From Mercurialis annua (taxonomy: Eukaryota; Streptophyta; Magnoliopsida; Malpighiales; Euphorbiaceae): a stretch of DNA of 64,000 bases. Within the stretch, counting starts at the first letter, position 1, and the number at the start of each line of letters is the position of its first letter. The position numbers and the translations under genes are program-made. Below are positions 55,528 through 64,000 of the stretch, piece by piece. The notes under the pieces were generated by a model. The model worked only from the letters and a program-made list of their open reading frames with translations. It did not search any database and was not told the DNA's origin. The stretch spans positions 30,232,128-30,296,127 of the forward strand of contig NC_065576.1 of assembly GCF_937616625.2 (NCBI RefSeq), written 5' to 3'.

Positions 55528-55647
55528 AGGGGTGCAACACGAGGACTTCCCAGGAGGTCACCCATCCTAGTACTGCTCTCGCCCAAGCACGTTTAACTTC
55601 GGAGTTCTGATGGGATCCGGTGCATTAGTGCTGGTATGATCGCACCC
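55528..55647 (-). rRNA. 5S rRNA gene
   Basis: Box A 51-53 GTT, period 340. Confidence 0.95.
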
Positions 55648-55867
55648 GTCATACCTTGCACGATCATCGCATATATCCGCTGCCTTGCAACTCATTCAAC
55701 CAAAATAAAAACTATCTTTAAAAGTACGTTTTGGTCCCTGAACTTTTTCCATATTTCCCGTTTGGTCCCTGAATTGCAATTCATCGTTACTCGTTACTCG
55801 TTACTCGTTCTGTTTGTCTCTCGGCGATAGTAATAATAGAAAAAAAGCAGTTCAAAAAAAGCGAAAA

Positions 55868-55987
55868 AGGGGTGCAACACGAGGACTTCCCAGGAGGTCA
55901 CCCATCCTAGTACTGCTCTCGCCCAAGCACGTTTAACTTCGGAGTTCTGATGGGATCCGGTGCATTAGTGCTGGTATGATCGCACCC
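55868..55987 (-). rRNA. 5S rRNA gene
   Basis: Box A 51-53 GTT, period 340. Confidence 0.95.
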
Positions 55988-56207
55988 GTCATACCTTGCA
56001 CGATCATCGCATATATCCGCTGCCTTGCAACTCATTCAACCAAAATAAAAACTATCTTTAAAAGTACGTTTTGGTCCCTGAACTTTTTCCATATTTCCCG
56101 TTTGGTCCCTGAATTGCAATTCATCGTTACTCGTTACTCGTTACTCGTTCTGTTTGTCTCTCGGCGATAGTAATAATAGAAAAAACGCAGTTCAAAAAAA
56201 GCGAAAA

Positions 56208-56327
56208 AGGGGTGCAACACGAGGACTTCCCAGGAGGTCACCCATCCTAGTACTGCTCTCGCCCAAGCACGTTTATCTTCGGAGTTCTGATGGGATCCGG
56301 TGCATTAGTGCTGGTATGATCGCACCC
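56208..56327 (-). rRNA. 5S rRNA gene
   Basis: Box A 51-53 GAT, period 333. Confidence 0.95.
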
Positions 56328-56540
56328 GTCATACCTTGCACGATCATCGCATATATCCGCTGCCTTGCAACTCATTCAACCAAAATAAAAACTATCTTTA
56401 AAAGTACGTTTTGGTCCCTGAACTTTTTCCATATTTCCCGTTTGGTCCCTGAATTGCAATTCATCGTTACTCGTTACTCGTTCTGTTTGTCTCTCGGCGA
56501 TAGTAATAATAGAAAAAACGCAGTTCAAAAAAAGCGAAAA

Positions 56541-56660
56541 AGGGGTGCAACACGAGGACTTCCCAGGAGGTCACCCATCCTAGTACTGCTCTCGCCCAAG
56601 CACGTTTCACTTCGGAGTTCTGATGGGATCCGGTGCATTAGTGCTGGTATGATCGCACCC
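56541..56660 (-). rRNA. 5S rRNA gene
   Basis: Box A 51-53 GTG, period 340. Confidence 0.95.
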
Positions 56661-56880
56661 GTCATACCTTGCACGATCATCGCATATATCCGCTGCCTTG
56701 CAACTCATTCAACCAAAATAAAAACTATCTTTAAAAGTACGTTTTGGTCCCTGAACTTTTTCCATATTTCCCGTTTGGTCCCTGAATTGCAATTCATCGT
56801 TACTCGTTACTCGTTACTCGTTCTGTTTGTCTCTCGGCGATAGTAATAATAGAAAAAACGCAGTTCAAAAAAAGCGAAAA

Positions 56881-57000
56881 AGGGGTGCAACACGAGGACT
56901 TCCTAGGAGGTCACCCATCCTAGTACTGCTCTCGCCCAAGCACGTTTAACTTCGGAGTTCTGATGGGATCCGGTGCATTAGTGCTGGTATGATCGCACCC
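56881..57000 (-). rRNA. 5S rRNA gene
   Basis: Box A 51-53 GTT, period 340. CCTCCTAGGAAG variant. Confidence 0.95.
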
Positions 57001-57220
57001 GTCATACCTTGCACGATCATCGCATATATCCGCTGCCTTGCAACTCATTCAACCAAAATAAAAACTATCTTTAAAAGTACGTTTTGGTCCCTGAACTTTT
57101 TCCATATTTCCCGTTTGGTCCCTGAATTGCAATTCATCGTTACTCGTTACTCGTTACTCGTTCTGTTTGTCTCTCGGCGATAGTAATAATAGAAAAAACG
57201 CAGTTCAAAAAAAGCGAAAA

Positions 57221-57340
57221 AGGGGTGCAACACGAGGACTTCCCAGGAGGTCACCCATCCTAGTACTGCTCTCGCCCAAGCACGTTTAACTTCGGAGTTC
57301 TGATGGGATCCGGTGCATTAGTGCTGGTATGATCGCACCC
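57221..57340 (-). rRNA. 5S rRNA gene
   Basis: Box A 51-53 GTT, period 340. Confidence 0.95.
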
Positions 57341-57560
57341 GTCATACCTTGCACGATCATCGCATATATCCGCTGCCTTGCAACTCATTCAACCAAAATA
57401 AAAACTATCTTTAAAAGTACGTTTTGGTCCCTGAACTTTTTCCATATTTCCCGTTTGGTCCCTGAATTGCAATTCATCGTTACTCGTTACTCGTTACTCG
57501 TTCTGTTTGTCTCTCGGCGATAGTAATAATAGAAAAAACGCAGTTCAAAAAAAGCGAAAA

Positions 57561-57680
57561 AGGGGTGCAACACGAGGACTTCCCAGGAGGTCACCCATCC
57601 TAGTACTGCTCTCGCCCAAACACGTTTATCTTCGGAGTTCTGATGGGATCCGGTGCATTAGTGCTGGTATGATCGCACCC
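57561..57680 (-). rRNA. 5S rRNA gene
   Basis: Box A 51-53 GAT, period 347. CGTGTTTGGG in place of CGTGCTTGGG. Confidence 0.95.
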
Positions 57681-57907
57681 GTCATACCTTGCACGATCAT
57701 CGCATATATCCGCTGCCTTGCAACTCATTCAACCAAAATAAAAACTATCTTTAAAAGTACGTTTTGGTCCCTGAACTTTTTCCATATTTCCCGTTTGGTC
57801 CCTGAATTGCAATTCATCGTTACTCGTTACTCGTTACTCGTTACTCGTTCTGTTTGTCTCTCGGCGATAGTAATAATAGAAAAAACGCAGTTCAAAAAAA
57901 GCGAAAA

Positions 57908-58027
57908 AGGGGTGCAACACGAGGACTTCCCAGGAGGTCACCCATCCTAGTACTGCTCTCGCCCAAGCACGTTTAACTTCGGAGTTCTGATGGGATCCGG
58001 TGCATTAGTGCTGGTATGATCGCACCC
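57908..58027 (-). rRNA. 5S rRNA gene
   Basis: Box A 51-53 GTT, period 340. Confidence 0.95.
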
Positions 58028-58247
58028 GTCATACCTTGCACGATCATCGCATATATCCGCTGCCTTGCAACTCATTCAACCAAAATAAAAACTATCTTTA
58101 AAAGTACGTTTTGGTCCCTGAACTTTTTCCATATTTCCCGTTTGGTCCCTGAATTGCAATTCATCGTTACTCGTTACTCGTTACTCGTTCTGTTTGTCTC
58201 TCGGCGATAGTAATAATAGAAAAAAAGCAGTTCAAAAAAAGCGAAAA

Positions 58248-58367
58248 AGGGGTGCAACACGAGGACTTCCCAGGAGGTCACCCATCCTAGTACTGCTCTC
58301 GCCCAAGCACGTTTAACTTCGGAGTTCTGATGGGATCCGGTGCATTAGTGCTGGTATGATCGCACCC
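58248..58367 (-). rRNA. 5S rRNA gene
   Basis: Box A 51-53 GTT, period 340. Confidence 0.95.
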
Positions 58368-58587
58368 GTCATACCTTGCACGATCATCGCATATATCCGC
58401 TGCCTTGCAACTCATTCAACCAAAATAAAAACTATCTTTAAAAGTACGTTTTGGTCCCTGAACTTTTTCCATATTTCCCGTTTGGTCCCTGAATTGCAAT
58501 TCATCGTTACTCGTTACTCGTTACTCGTTCTGTTTGTCTCTCGGCGATAGTAATAATAGAAAAAACGCAGTTCAAAAAAAGCGAAAA

Positions 58588-58707
58588 AGGGGTGCAACAC
58601 GAGGACTTCCCAGGAGGTCACCCATCCTAGTACTGCTCTCGCCCAAGCACGTTTATCTTCGGAGTTCTGATGGGATCCGGTGCATTAGTGCTGGTATGAT
58701 CGCACCC
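58588..58707 (-). rRNA. 5S rRNA gene
   Basis: Box A 51-53 GAT, period 333. Confidence 0.95.
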
Positions 58708-58920
58708 GTCATACCTTGCACGATCATCGCATATATCCGCTGCCTTGCAACTCATTCAACCAAAATAAAAACTATCTTTAAAAGTACGTTTTGGTCCCTG
58801 AACTTTTTCCATATTTCCCGTTTGGTCCCTGAATTGCAATTCATCGTTACTCGTTACTCGTTCTGTTTGTCTCTCGGCGATAGTAATAATAGAAAAAACG
58901 CAGTTCAAAAAAAGCGAAAA

Positions 58921-59040
58921 AGGGGTGCAACACGAGGACTTCCCAGGAGGTCACCCATCCTAGTACTGCTCTCGCCCAAGCACGTTTCACTTCGGAGTTC
59001 TGATGGGATCCGGTGCATTAGTGCTGGTATGATCGCACCC
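58921..59040 (-). rRNA. 5S rRNA gene
   Basis: Box A 51-53 GTG, period 340. Confidence 0.95.
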
Positions 59041-59260
59041 GTCATACCTTGCACGATCATCGCATATATCCGCTGCCTTGCAACTCATTCAACCAAAATA
59101 AAAACTATCTTTAAAAGTACGTTTTGGTCCCTGAACTTTTTCCATATTTCCCGTTTGGTCCCTGAATTGCAATTCATCGTTACTCGTTACTCGTTACTCG
59201 TTCTGTTTGTCTCTCGGCGATAGTAATAATAGAAAAAACGCAGTTCAAAAAAAGCGAAAA

Positions 59261-59380
59261 AGGGGTGCAACACGAGGACTTCCTAGGAGGTCACCCATCC
59301 TAGTACTGCTCTCGCCCAAGCACGTTTAACTTCGGAGTTCTGATGGGATCCGGTGCATTAGTGCTGGTATGATCGCACCC
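59261..59380 (-). rRNA. 5S rRNA gene
   Basis: Box A 51-53 GTT, period 340. CCTCCTAGGAAG variant. Confidence 0.95.
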
Positions 59381-59600
59381 GTCATACCTTGCACGATCAT
59401 CGCATATATCCGCTGCCTTGCAACTCATTCAACCAAAATAAAAACTATCTTTAAAAGTACGTTTTGGTCCCTGAACTTTTTCCATATTTCCCGTTTGGTC
59501 CCTGAATTGCAATTCATCGTTACTCGTTACTCGTTACTCGTTCTGTTTGTCTCTCGGCGATAGTAATAATAGAAAAAACGCAGTTCAAAAAAAGCGAAAA

Positions 59601-59720
59601 AGGGGTGCAACACGAGGACTTCCCAGGAGGTCACCCATCCTAGTACTGCTCTCGCCCAAGCACGTTTAACTTCGGAGTTCTGATGGGATCCGGTGCATTA
59701 GTGCTGGTATGATCGCACCC
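59601..59720 (-). rRNA. 5S rRNA gene
   Basis: Box A 51-53 GTT, period 340. Confidence 0.95.
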
Positions 59721-59940
59721 GTCATACCTTGCACGATCATCGCATATATCCGCTGCCTTGCAACTCATTCAACCAAAATAAAAACTATCTTTAAAAGTAC
59801 GTTTTGGTCCCTGAACTTTTTCCATATTTCCCGTTTGGTCCCTGAATTGCAATTCATCGTTACTCGTTACTCGTTACTCGTTCTGTTTGTCTCTCGGCGA
59901 TAGTAATAATAGAAAAAACGCAGTTCAAAAAAAGCGAAAA

Positions 59941-60060
59941 AGGGGTGCAACACGAGGACTTCCCAGGAGGTCACCCATCCTAGTACTGCTCTCGCCCAAG
60001 CACGTTTAACTTCGGAGTTCTGATGGGATCCGGTGCATTAGTGCTGGTATGATCGCACCC
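59941..60060 (-). rRNA. 5S rRNA gene
   Basis: Box A 51-53 GTT, period 347. Confidence 0.95.
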
Positions 60061-60287
60061 GTCATACCTTGCACGATCATCGCATATATCCGCTGCCTTG
60101 CAACTCATTCAACCAAAATAAAAACTATCTTTAAAAGTACGTTTTGGTCCCTGAACTTTTTCCATATTTCCCGTTTGGTCCCTGAATTGCAATTCATCGT
60201 TACTCGTTACTCGTTACTCGTTACTCGTTCTGTTTGTCTCTCGGCGATAGTGATAATAGAAAAAACGCAGTTCAAAAAAAGCGAAAA

Positions 60288-60407
60288 AGGGGTGCAACAC
60301 GAGGACTTCCCAGGAGGTCACCCATCCTAGTACTGCTCTCGCCCAAGCACGTTTAACTTCGGAGTTCTGATGGGATCCGGTGCATTAGTGCTGGTATGAT
60401 CGCACCC
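60288..60407 (-). rRNA. 5S rRNA gene
   Basis: Box A 51-53 GTT, period 340. Confidence 0.95.
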
Positions 60408-60627
60408 GTCATACCTTGCACGATCATCGCATATATCCGCTGCCTTGCAACTCATTCAACCAAAATAAAAACTATCTTTAAAAGTACGTTTTGGTCCCTG
60501 AACTTTTTCCATATTTCCCGTTTGGTCCCTGAATTGCAATTCATCGTTACTCGTTACTCGTTACTCGTTCTGTTTGTCTCTCGGCGATAGTAATAATAGA
60601 AAAAACGCAGTTCAAAAAAAGCGAAAA

Positions 60628-60747
60628 AGGGGTGCAACACGAGGACTTCCCAGGAGGTCACCCATCCTAGTACTGCTCTCGCCCAAGCACGTTTATCTTC
60701 GGAGTTCTGATGGGATCCGGTGCATTAGTGCTGGTATGATCGCACCC
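60628..60747 (-). rRNA. 5S rRNA gene
   Basis: Box A 51-53 GAT, period 333. Confidence 0.95.
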
Positions 60748-60960
60748 GTCATACCTTGCACGATCATCGCATATATCCGCTGCCTTGCAACTCATTCAAC
60801 CAAAATAAAAACTATCTTTAAAAGTACGTTTTGGTCCCTGAACTTTTTCCATATTTCCCGTTTGGTCCCTGAATTGCAATTCATCGTTACTCGTTACTCG
60901 TTCTGTTTGTCTCTCGGCGATAGTAATAATAGAAAAAACGCAGTTCAAAAAAAGCGAAAA

Positions 60961-61080
60961 AGGGGTGCAACACGAGGACTTCCCAGGAGGTCACCCATCC
61001 TAGTACTGCTCTCGCCCAAGCACGTTTCACTTCGGAGTTCTGATGGGATCCGGTGCATTAGTGCTGGTATGATCGCACCC
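60961..61080 (-). rRNA. 5S rRNA gene
   Basis: Box A 51-53 GTG, period 340. Confidence 0.95.
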
Positions 61081-61300
61081 GTCATACCTTGCACGATCAT
61101 CGCATATATCCGCTGCCTTGCAACTCATTCAACCAAAATAAAAACTATCTTTAAAAGTACGTTTTGGTCCCTGAACTTTTTCCATATTTCCCGTTTGGTC
61201 CCTGAATTGCAATTCATCGTTACTCGTTACTCGTTACTCGTTCTGTTTGTCTCTCGGCGATAGTAATAATAGAAAAAACGCAGTTCAAAAAAAGCGAAAA

Positions 61301-61420
61301 AGGGGTGCAACACGAGGACTTCCTAGGAGGTCACCCATCCTAGTACTGCTCTCGCCCAAGCACGTTTAACTTCGGAGTTCTGATGGGATCCGGTGCATTA
61401 GTGCTGGTATGATCGCACCC
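61301..61420 (-). rRNA. 5S rRNA gene
   Basis: Box A 51-53 GTT, period 340. CCTCCTAGGAAG variant. Confidence 0.95.
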
Positions 61421-61640
61421 GTCATACCTTGCACGATCATCGCATATATCCGCTGCCTTGCAACTCATTCAACCAAAATAAAAACTATCTTTAAAAGTAC
61501 GTTTTGGTCCCTGAACTTTTTCCATATTTCCCGTTTGGTCCCTGAATTGCAATTCATCGTTACTCGTTACTCGTTACTCGTTCTGTTTGTCTCTCGGCGA
61601 TAGTAATAATAGAAAAAACGCAGTTCAAAAAAAGCGAAAA

Positions 61641-61760
61641 AGGGGTGCAACACGAGGACTTCCCAGGAGGTCACCCATCCTAGTACTGCTCTCGCCCAAG
61701 CACGTTTAACTTCGGAGTTCTGATGGGATCCGGTGCATTAGTGCTGGTATGATCGCACCC
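61641..61760 (-). rRNA. 5S rRNA gene
   Basis: Box A 51-53 GTT, period 340. Confidence 0.95.
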
Positions 61761-61980
61761 GTCATACCTTGCACGATCATCGCATATATCCGCTGCCTTG
61801 CAACTCATTCAACCAAAATAAAAACTATCTTTAAAAGTACGTTTTGGTCCCTGAACTTTTTCCATATTTCCCGTTTGGTCCCTGAATTGCAATTCATCGT
61901 TACTCGTTACTCGTTACTCGTTCTGTTTGTCTCTCGGCGATAGTAATAATAGAAAAAACGCAGTTCAAAAAAAGCGAAAA

Positions 61981-62100
61981 AGGGGTGCAACACGAGGACT
62001 TCCCAGGAGGTCACCCATCCTAGTACTGCTCTCGCCCAAGCACGTTTATCTTCGGAGTTCTGATGGGATCCGGTGCATTAGTGCTGGTATGATCGCACCC
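61981..62100 (-). rRNA. 5S rRNA gene
   Basis: Box A 51-53 GAT, period 347. Confidence 0.95.
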
Positions 62101-62327
62101 GTCATACCTTGCACGATCATCGCATATATCCGCTGCCTTGCAACTCATTCAACCAAAATAAAAACTATCTTTAAAAGTACGTTTTGGTCCCTGAACTTTT
62201 TCCATATTTCCCGTTTGGTCCCTGAATTGCAATTCATCGTTACTCGTTACTCGTTACTCGTTACTCGTTCTGTTTGTCTCTCGGCGATAGTAATAATAGA
62301 AAAAACGCAGTTCAAAAAAAGCGAAAA

Positions 62328-62447
62328 AGGGGTGCAACACGAGGACTTCCCAGGAGGTCACCCATCCTAGTACTGCTCTCGCCCAAGCACGTTTAACTTC
62401 GGAGTTCTGATGGGATCCGGTGCATTAGTGCTGGTATGATCGCACCC
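62328..62447 (-). rRNA. 5S rRNA gene
   Basis: Box A 51-53 GTT, period 340. Confidence 0.95.
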
Positions 62448-62667
62448 GTCATACCTTGCACGATCATCGCATATATCCGCTGCCTTGCAACTCATTCAAC
62501 CAAAATAAAAACTATCTTTAAAAGTACGTTTTGGTCCCTGAACTTTTTCCATATTTCCCGTTTGGTCCCTGAATTGCAATTCATCGTTACTCGTTACTCG
62601 TTACTCGTTCTGTTTGTCTCTCGGCGATAGTAATAATAGAAAAAAAGCAGTTCAAAAAAAGCGAAAA

Positions 62668-62787
62668 AGGGGTGCAACACGAGGACTTCCCAGGAGGTCA
62701 CCCATCCTAGTACTGCTCTCGCCCAAGCACGTTTAACTTCGGAGTTCTGATGGGATCCGGTGCATTAGTGCTGGTATGATCGCACCC
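62668..62787 (-). rRNA. 5S rRNA gene
   Basis: Box A 51-53 GTT, period 340. Confidence 0.95.
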
Positions 62788-63007
62788 GTCATACCTTGCA
62801 CGATCATCGCATATATCCGCTGCCTTGCAACTCATTCAACCAAAAAAAAAACTATCTTTAAAAGTACGTTTTGGTCCCTGAACTTTTTCCATATTTCCCG
62901 TTTGGTCCCTGAATTGCAATTCATCGTTACTCGTTACTCGTTACTCGTTCTGTTTGTCTCTCGGCGATAGTAATAATAGAAAAAACGCAGTTCAAAAAAA
63001 GCGAAAA

Positions 63008-63127
63008 AGGGGTGCAACACGAGGACTTCCCAGGAGGTCACCCATCCTAGTACTGCTCTCGCCCAAGCACGTTTATCTTCGGAGTTCTGATGGGATCCGG
63101 TGCATTAGTGCTGGTATGATCGCACCC
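63008..63127 (-). rRNA. 5S rRNA gene
   Basis: Box A 51-53 GAT, period 333. Confidence 0.95.
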
Positions 63128-63340
63128 GTCATACCTTGCACGATCATCGCATATATCCGCTGCCTTGCAACTCATTCAACCAAAATAAAAACTATCTTTA
63201 AAAGTACGTTTTGGTCCCTGAACTTTTTCCATATTTCCCGTTTGGTCCCTGAATTGCAATTCATCGTTACTCGTTACTCGTTCTGTTTGTCTCTCGGCGA
63301 TAGTAATAATAGAAAAAACGCAGTTCAAAAAAAGCGAAAA

Positions 63341-63460
63341 AGGGGTGCAACACGAGGACTTCCCAGGAGGTCACCCATCCTAGTACTGCTCTCGCCCAAG
63401 CACGTTTCACTTCGGAGTTCTGATGGGATCCGGTGCATTAGTGCTGGTATGATCGCACCC
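63341..63460 (-). rRNA. 5S rRNA gene
   Basis: Box A 51-53 GTG, period 340. Confidence 0.95.
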
Positions 63461-63680
63461 GTCATACCTTGCACGATCATCGCATATATCCGCTGCCTTG
63501 CAACTCATTCAACCAAAATAAAAACTATCTTTAAAAGTACGTTTTGGTCCCTGAACTTTTTCCATATTTCCCGTTTGGTCCCTGAATTGCAATTCATCGT
63601 TACTCGTTACTCGTTACTCGTTCTGTTTGTCTCTCGGCGATAGTAATAATAGAAAAAACGCAGTTCAAAAAAAGCGAAAA

Positions 63681-63800
63681 AGGGGTGCAACACGAGGACT
63701 TCCTAGGAGGTCACCCATCCTAGTACTGCTCTCGCCCAAGCACGTTTAACTTCGGAGTTCTGATGGGATCCGGTGCATTAGTGCTGGTATGATCGCACCC
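63681..63800 (-). rRNA. 5S rRNA gene
   Basis: Box A 51-53 GTT with CCTCCTAGGAAG. Last gene in the window; the remaining 200 bp are its upstream spacer with three heptamers. Confidence 0.95.
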
Positions 63801-64000
63801 GTCATACCTTGCACGATCATCGCATATATCCGCTGCCTTGCAACTCATTCAACCAAAATAAAAACTATCTTTAAAAGTACGTTTTGGTCCCTGAACTTTT
63901 TCCATATTTCCCGTTTGGTCCCTGAATTGCAATTCATCGTTACTCGTTACTCGTTACTCGTTCTGTTTGTCTCTCGGCGATAGTAATAATAGAAAAAACG

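Larger units (their letters stand above)
55181..57560. repeat. Seven-unit higher-order repeat, copy 1
   Basis: 2380 bp. Unit order by mark: GAT gene with 347-bp period, GTT with AAAAAGCAG spacer, GTT, GAT, GTG gene, GTT with TTCCTAGG, GTT. Confidence 0.9.
57561..59940. repeat. Seven-unit higher-order repeat, copy 2
   Basis: 2380 bp, same unit order as copy 1 with very few substitutions. Confidence 0.9.
59941..61980. repeat. Higher-order repeat, copy 3 (six units)
   Basis: 2040 bp. One 340-bp unit is missing, the AAAAAGCAG spacer is absent, and the first gene is GTT in place of GAT. Confidence 0.9.
1..64000 (-). repeat. Nuclear 5S rDNA tandem array
   Basis: The whole window is head-to-tail 5S rDNA, broken only by two solo LTRs. 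Each unit has a 120-nt gene transcribed from the minus strand by RNA polymerase III; its RNA is the 5S component of the large ribosomal subunit. Seen directly: the gene starts GGGTGCGATC, ends GCACCCCT, and these ends pair as helix I (nt 1-6 with 113-118). Box A (about nt 50-64), the intermediate element (about 67-72) and box C (about 80-94, AGGATGGGTGACC) are in their usual places. The upstream spacer has a TATA-like element, GC at -12/-11 and C at -1, as known for plant 5S genes. T-runs follow the 3' end. Spacers are 205-227 bp in ordinary units. That this is nuclear and plant is an inference from the 5S sequence and the promoter layout; the species is unknown. Confidence 0.98.
33342..64000. 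repeat. Right homogeneous 5S domain
   Basis: Units share CCGCTGCC, GTTTGGTCCC and, from about 35.5 kb on, AGCGAAAAAGGGG on the plus strand. Box A is mainly GTT or GAT. A block of core-type units interrupts it at about 38.46-41.15 kb. Past 42 kb neighbouring units differ by only a few bases, so this is the most recently homogenised part. Confidence 0.85.
61981..64000. repeat. Higher-order repeat, copy 4 (cut by window)
   Basis: Same order as copies 1 and 2 through the TTCCTAGG unit; the window ends in the next spacer, a few bases before another gene. Confidence 0.9.

Noticed and set aside
1..64000. CRISPR array or prokaryotic repeat
   Set aside because: Units are over 300 bp, include a plant-type 5S gene with Pol III signals, and neighbouring spacers are nearly identical.
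1..64000. Linked 35S rDNA, tRNA genes or histone genes
   Set aside because: I looked for other conserved RNA or gene sequences between the units and saw none; only 5S units and the two LTRs are present.

Overview
The window is a nuclear 5S ribosomal DNA tandem array from a flowering plant, probably a eudicot; I cannot name the species. By my reading it holds 184 copies of the 5S rRNA gene, all on the minus strand: 176 near full length (119-120 nt), one cut by the left edge, and seven with large truncations. Each gene sits in a unit of mostly 325-347 bp. The gene reads GGGTGCGATC at its 5' end and ends in GCACCCCT. It is preceded by plant-type 5S promoter elements (TATA-like at about -29 to -24, GC at -12/-11, C at -1) and followed by T-runs suited to RNA polymerase III termination. 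I see no convincing protein-coding gene; the many open frames are readings through 5S antisense plus spacer.

Layout. Positions 1 to about 13.6 kb form a fairly homogeneous left domain, which contains a 4.0 kb block repeated 4.66 kb further on with exactly two units fewer. From about 13.6 to 33.3 kb the array is heterogeneous: six of the truncated or fused 5S copies or block types first appear here, as do long-spacer units, divergent gene variants, and two nearly identical 1.55 kb solo LTRs (14491-16040 and 18378-19931). From about 33.3 kb to the end lies a right domain with different diagnostic bases (CCGCTGCC, GTTTGGTCCC, AGCGAAAAAG on the plus strand). It is interrupted at about 38.46-41.15 kb by a block copied from 29.8-32.5 kb. 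The last 9 kb form a higher-order repeat of seven units (2380 bp).

Most of the biology here is concerted evolution: unequal exchange, local homogenisation, gene-conversion-like switches, and a single retrotransposon insertion later carried along by array duplication. Unit length moves in 7-bp steps because a TTACTCG heptamer in the spacer occurs one to four times. Nearly every copy has A rather than the usual plant G at gene position 56, in box A of the internal promoter, and positions 51-53 fall into a few classes (GCT, GTT, GAT, GTC, GTG). Whether the locus is a major source of 5S rRNA cannot be told from sequence alone.

Conventions: gene positions are numbered 1-120 on the minus strand. 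'Box A 51-53' gives those three bases of each copy. 'Period' is the distance to the next copy at higher coordinates, which lies on the upstream (promoter) side of the gene.
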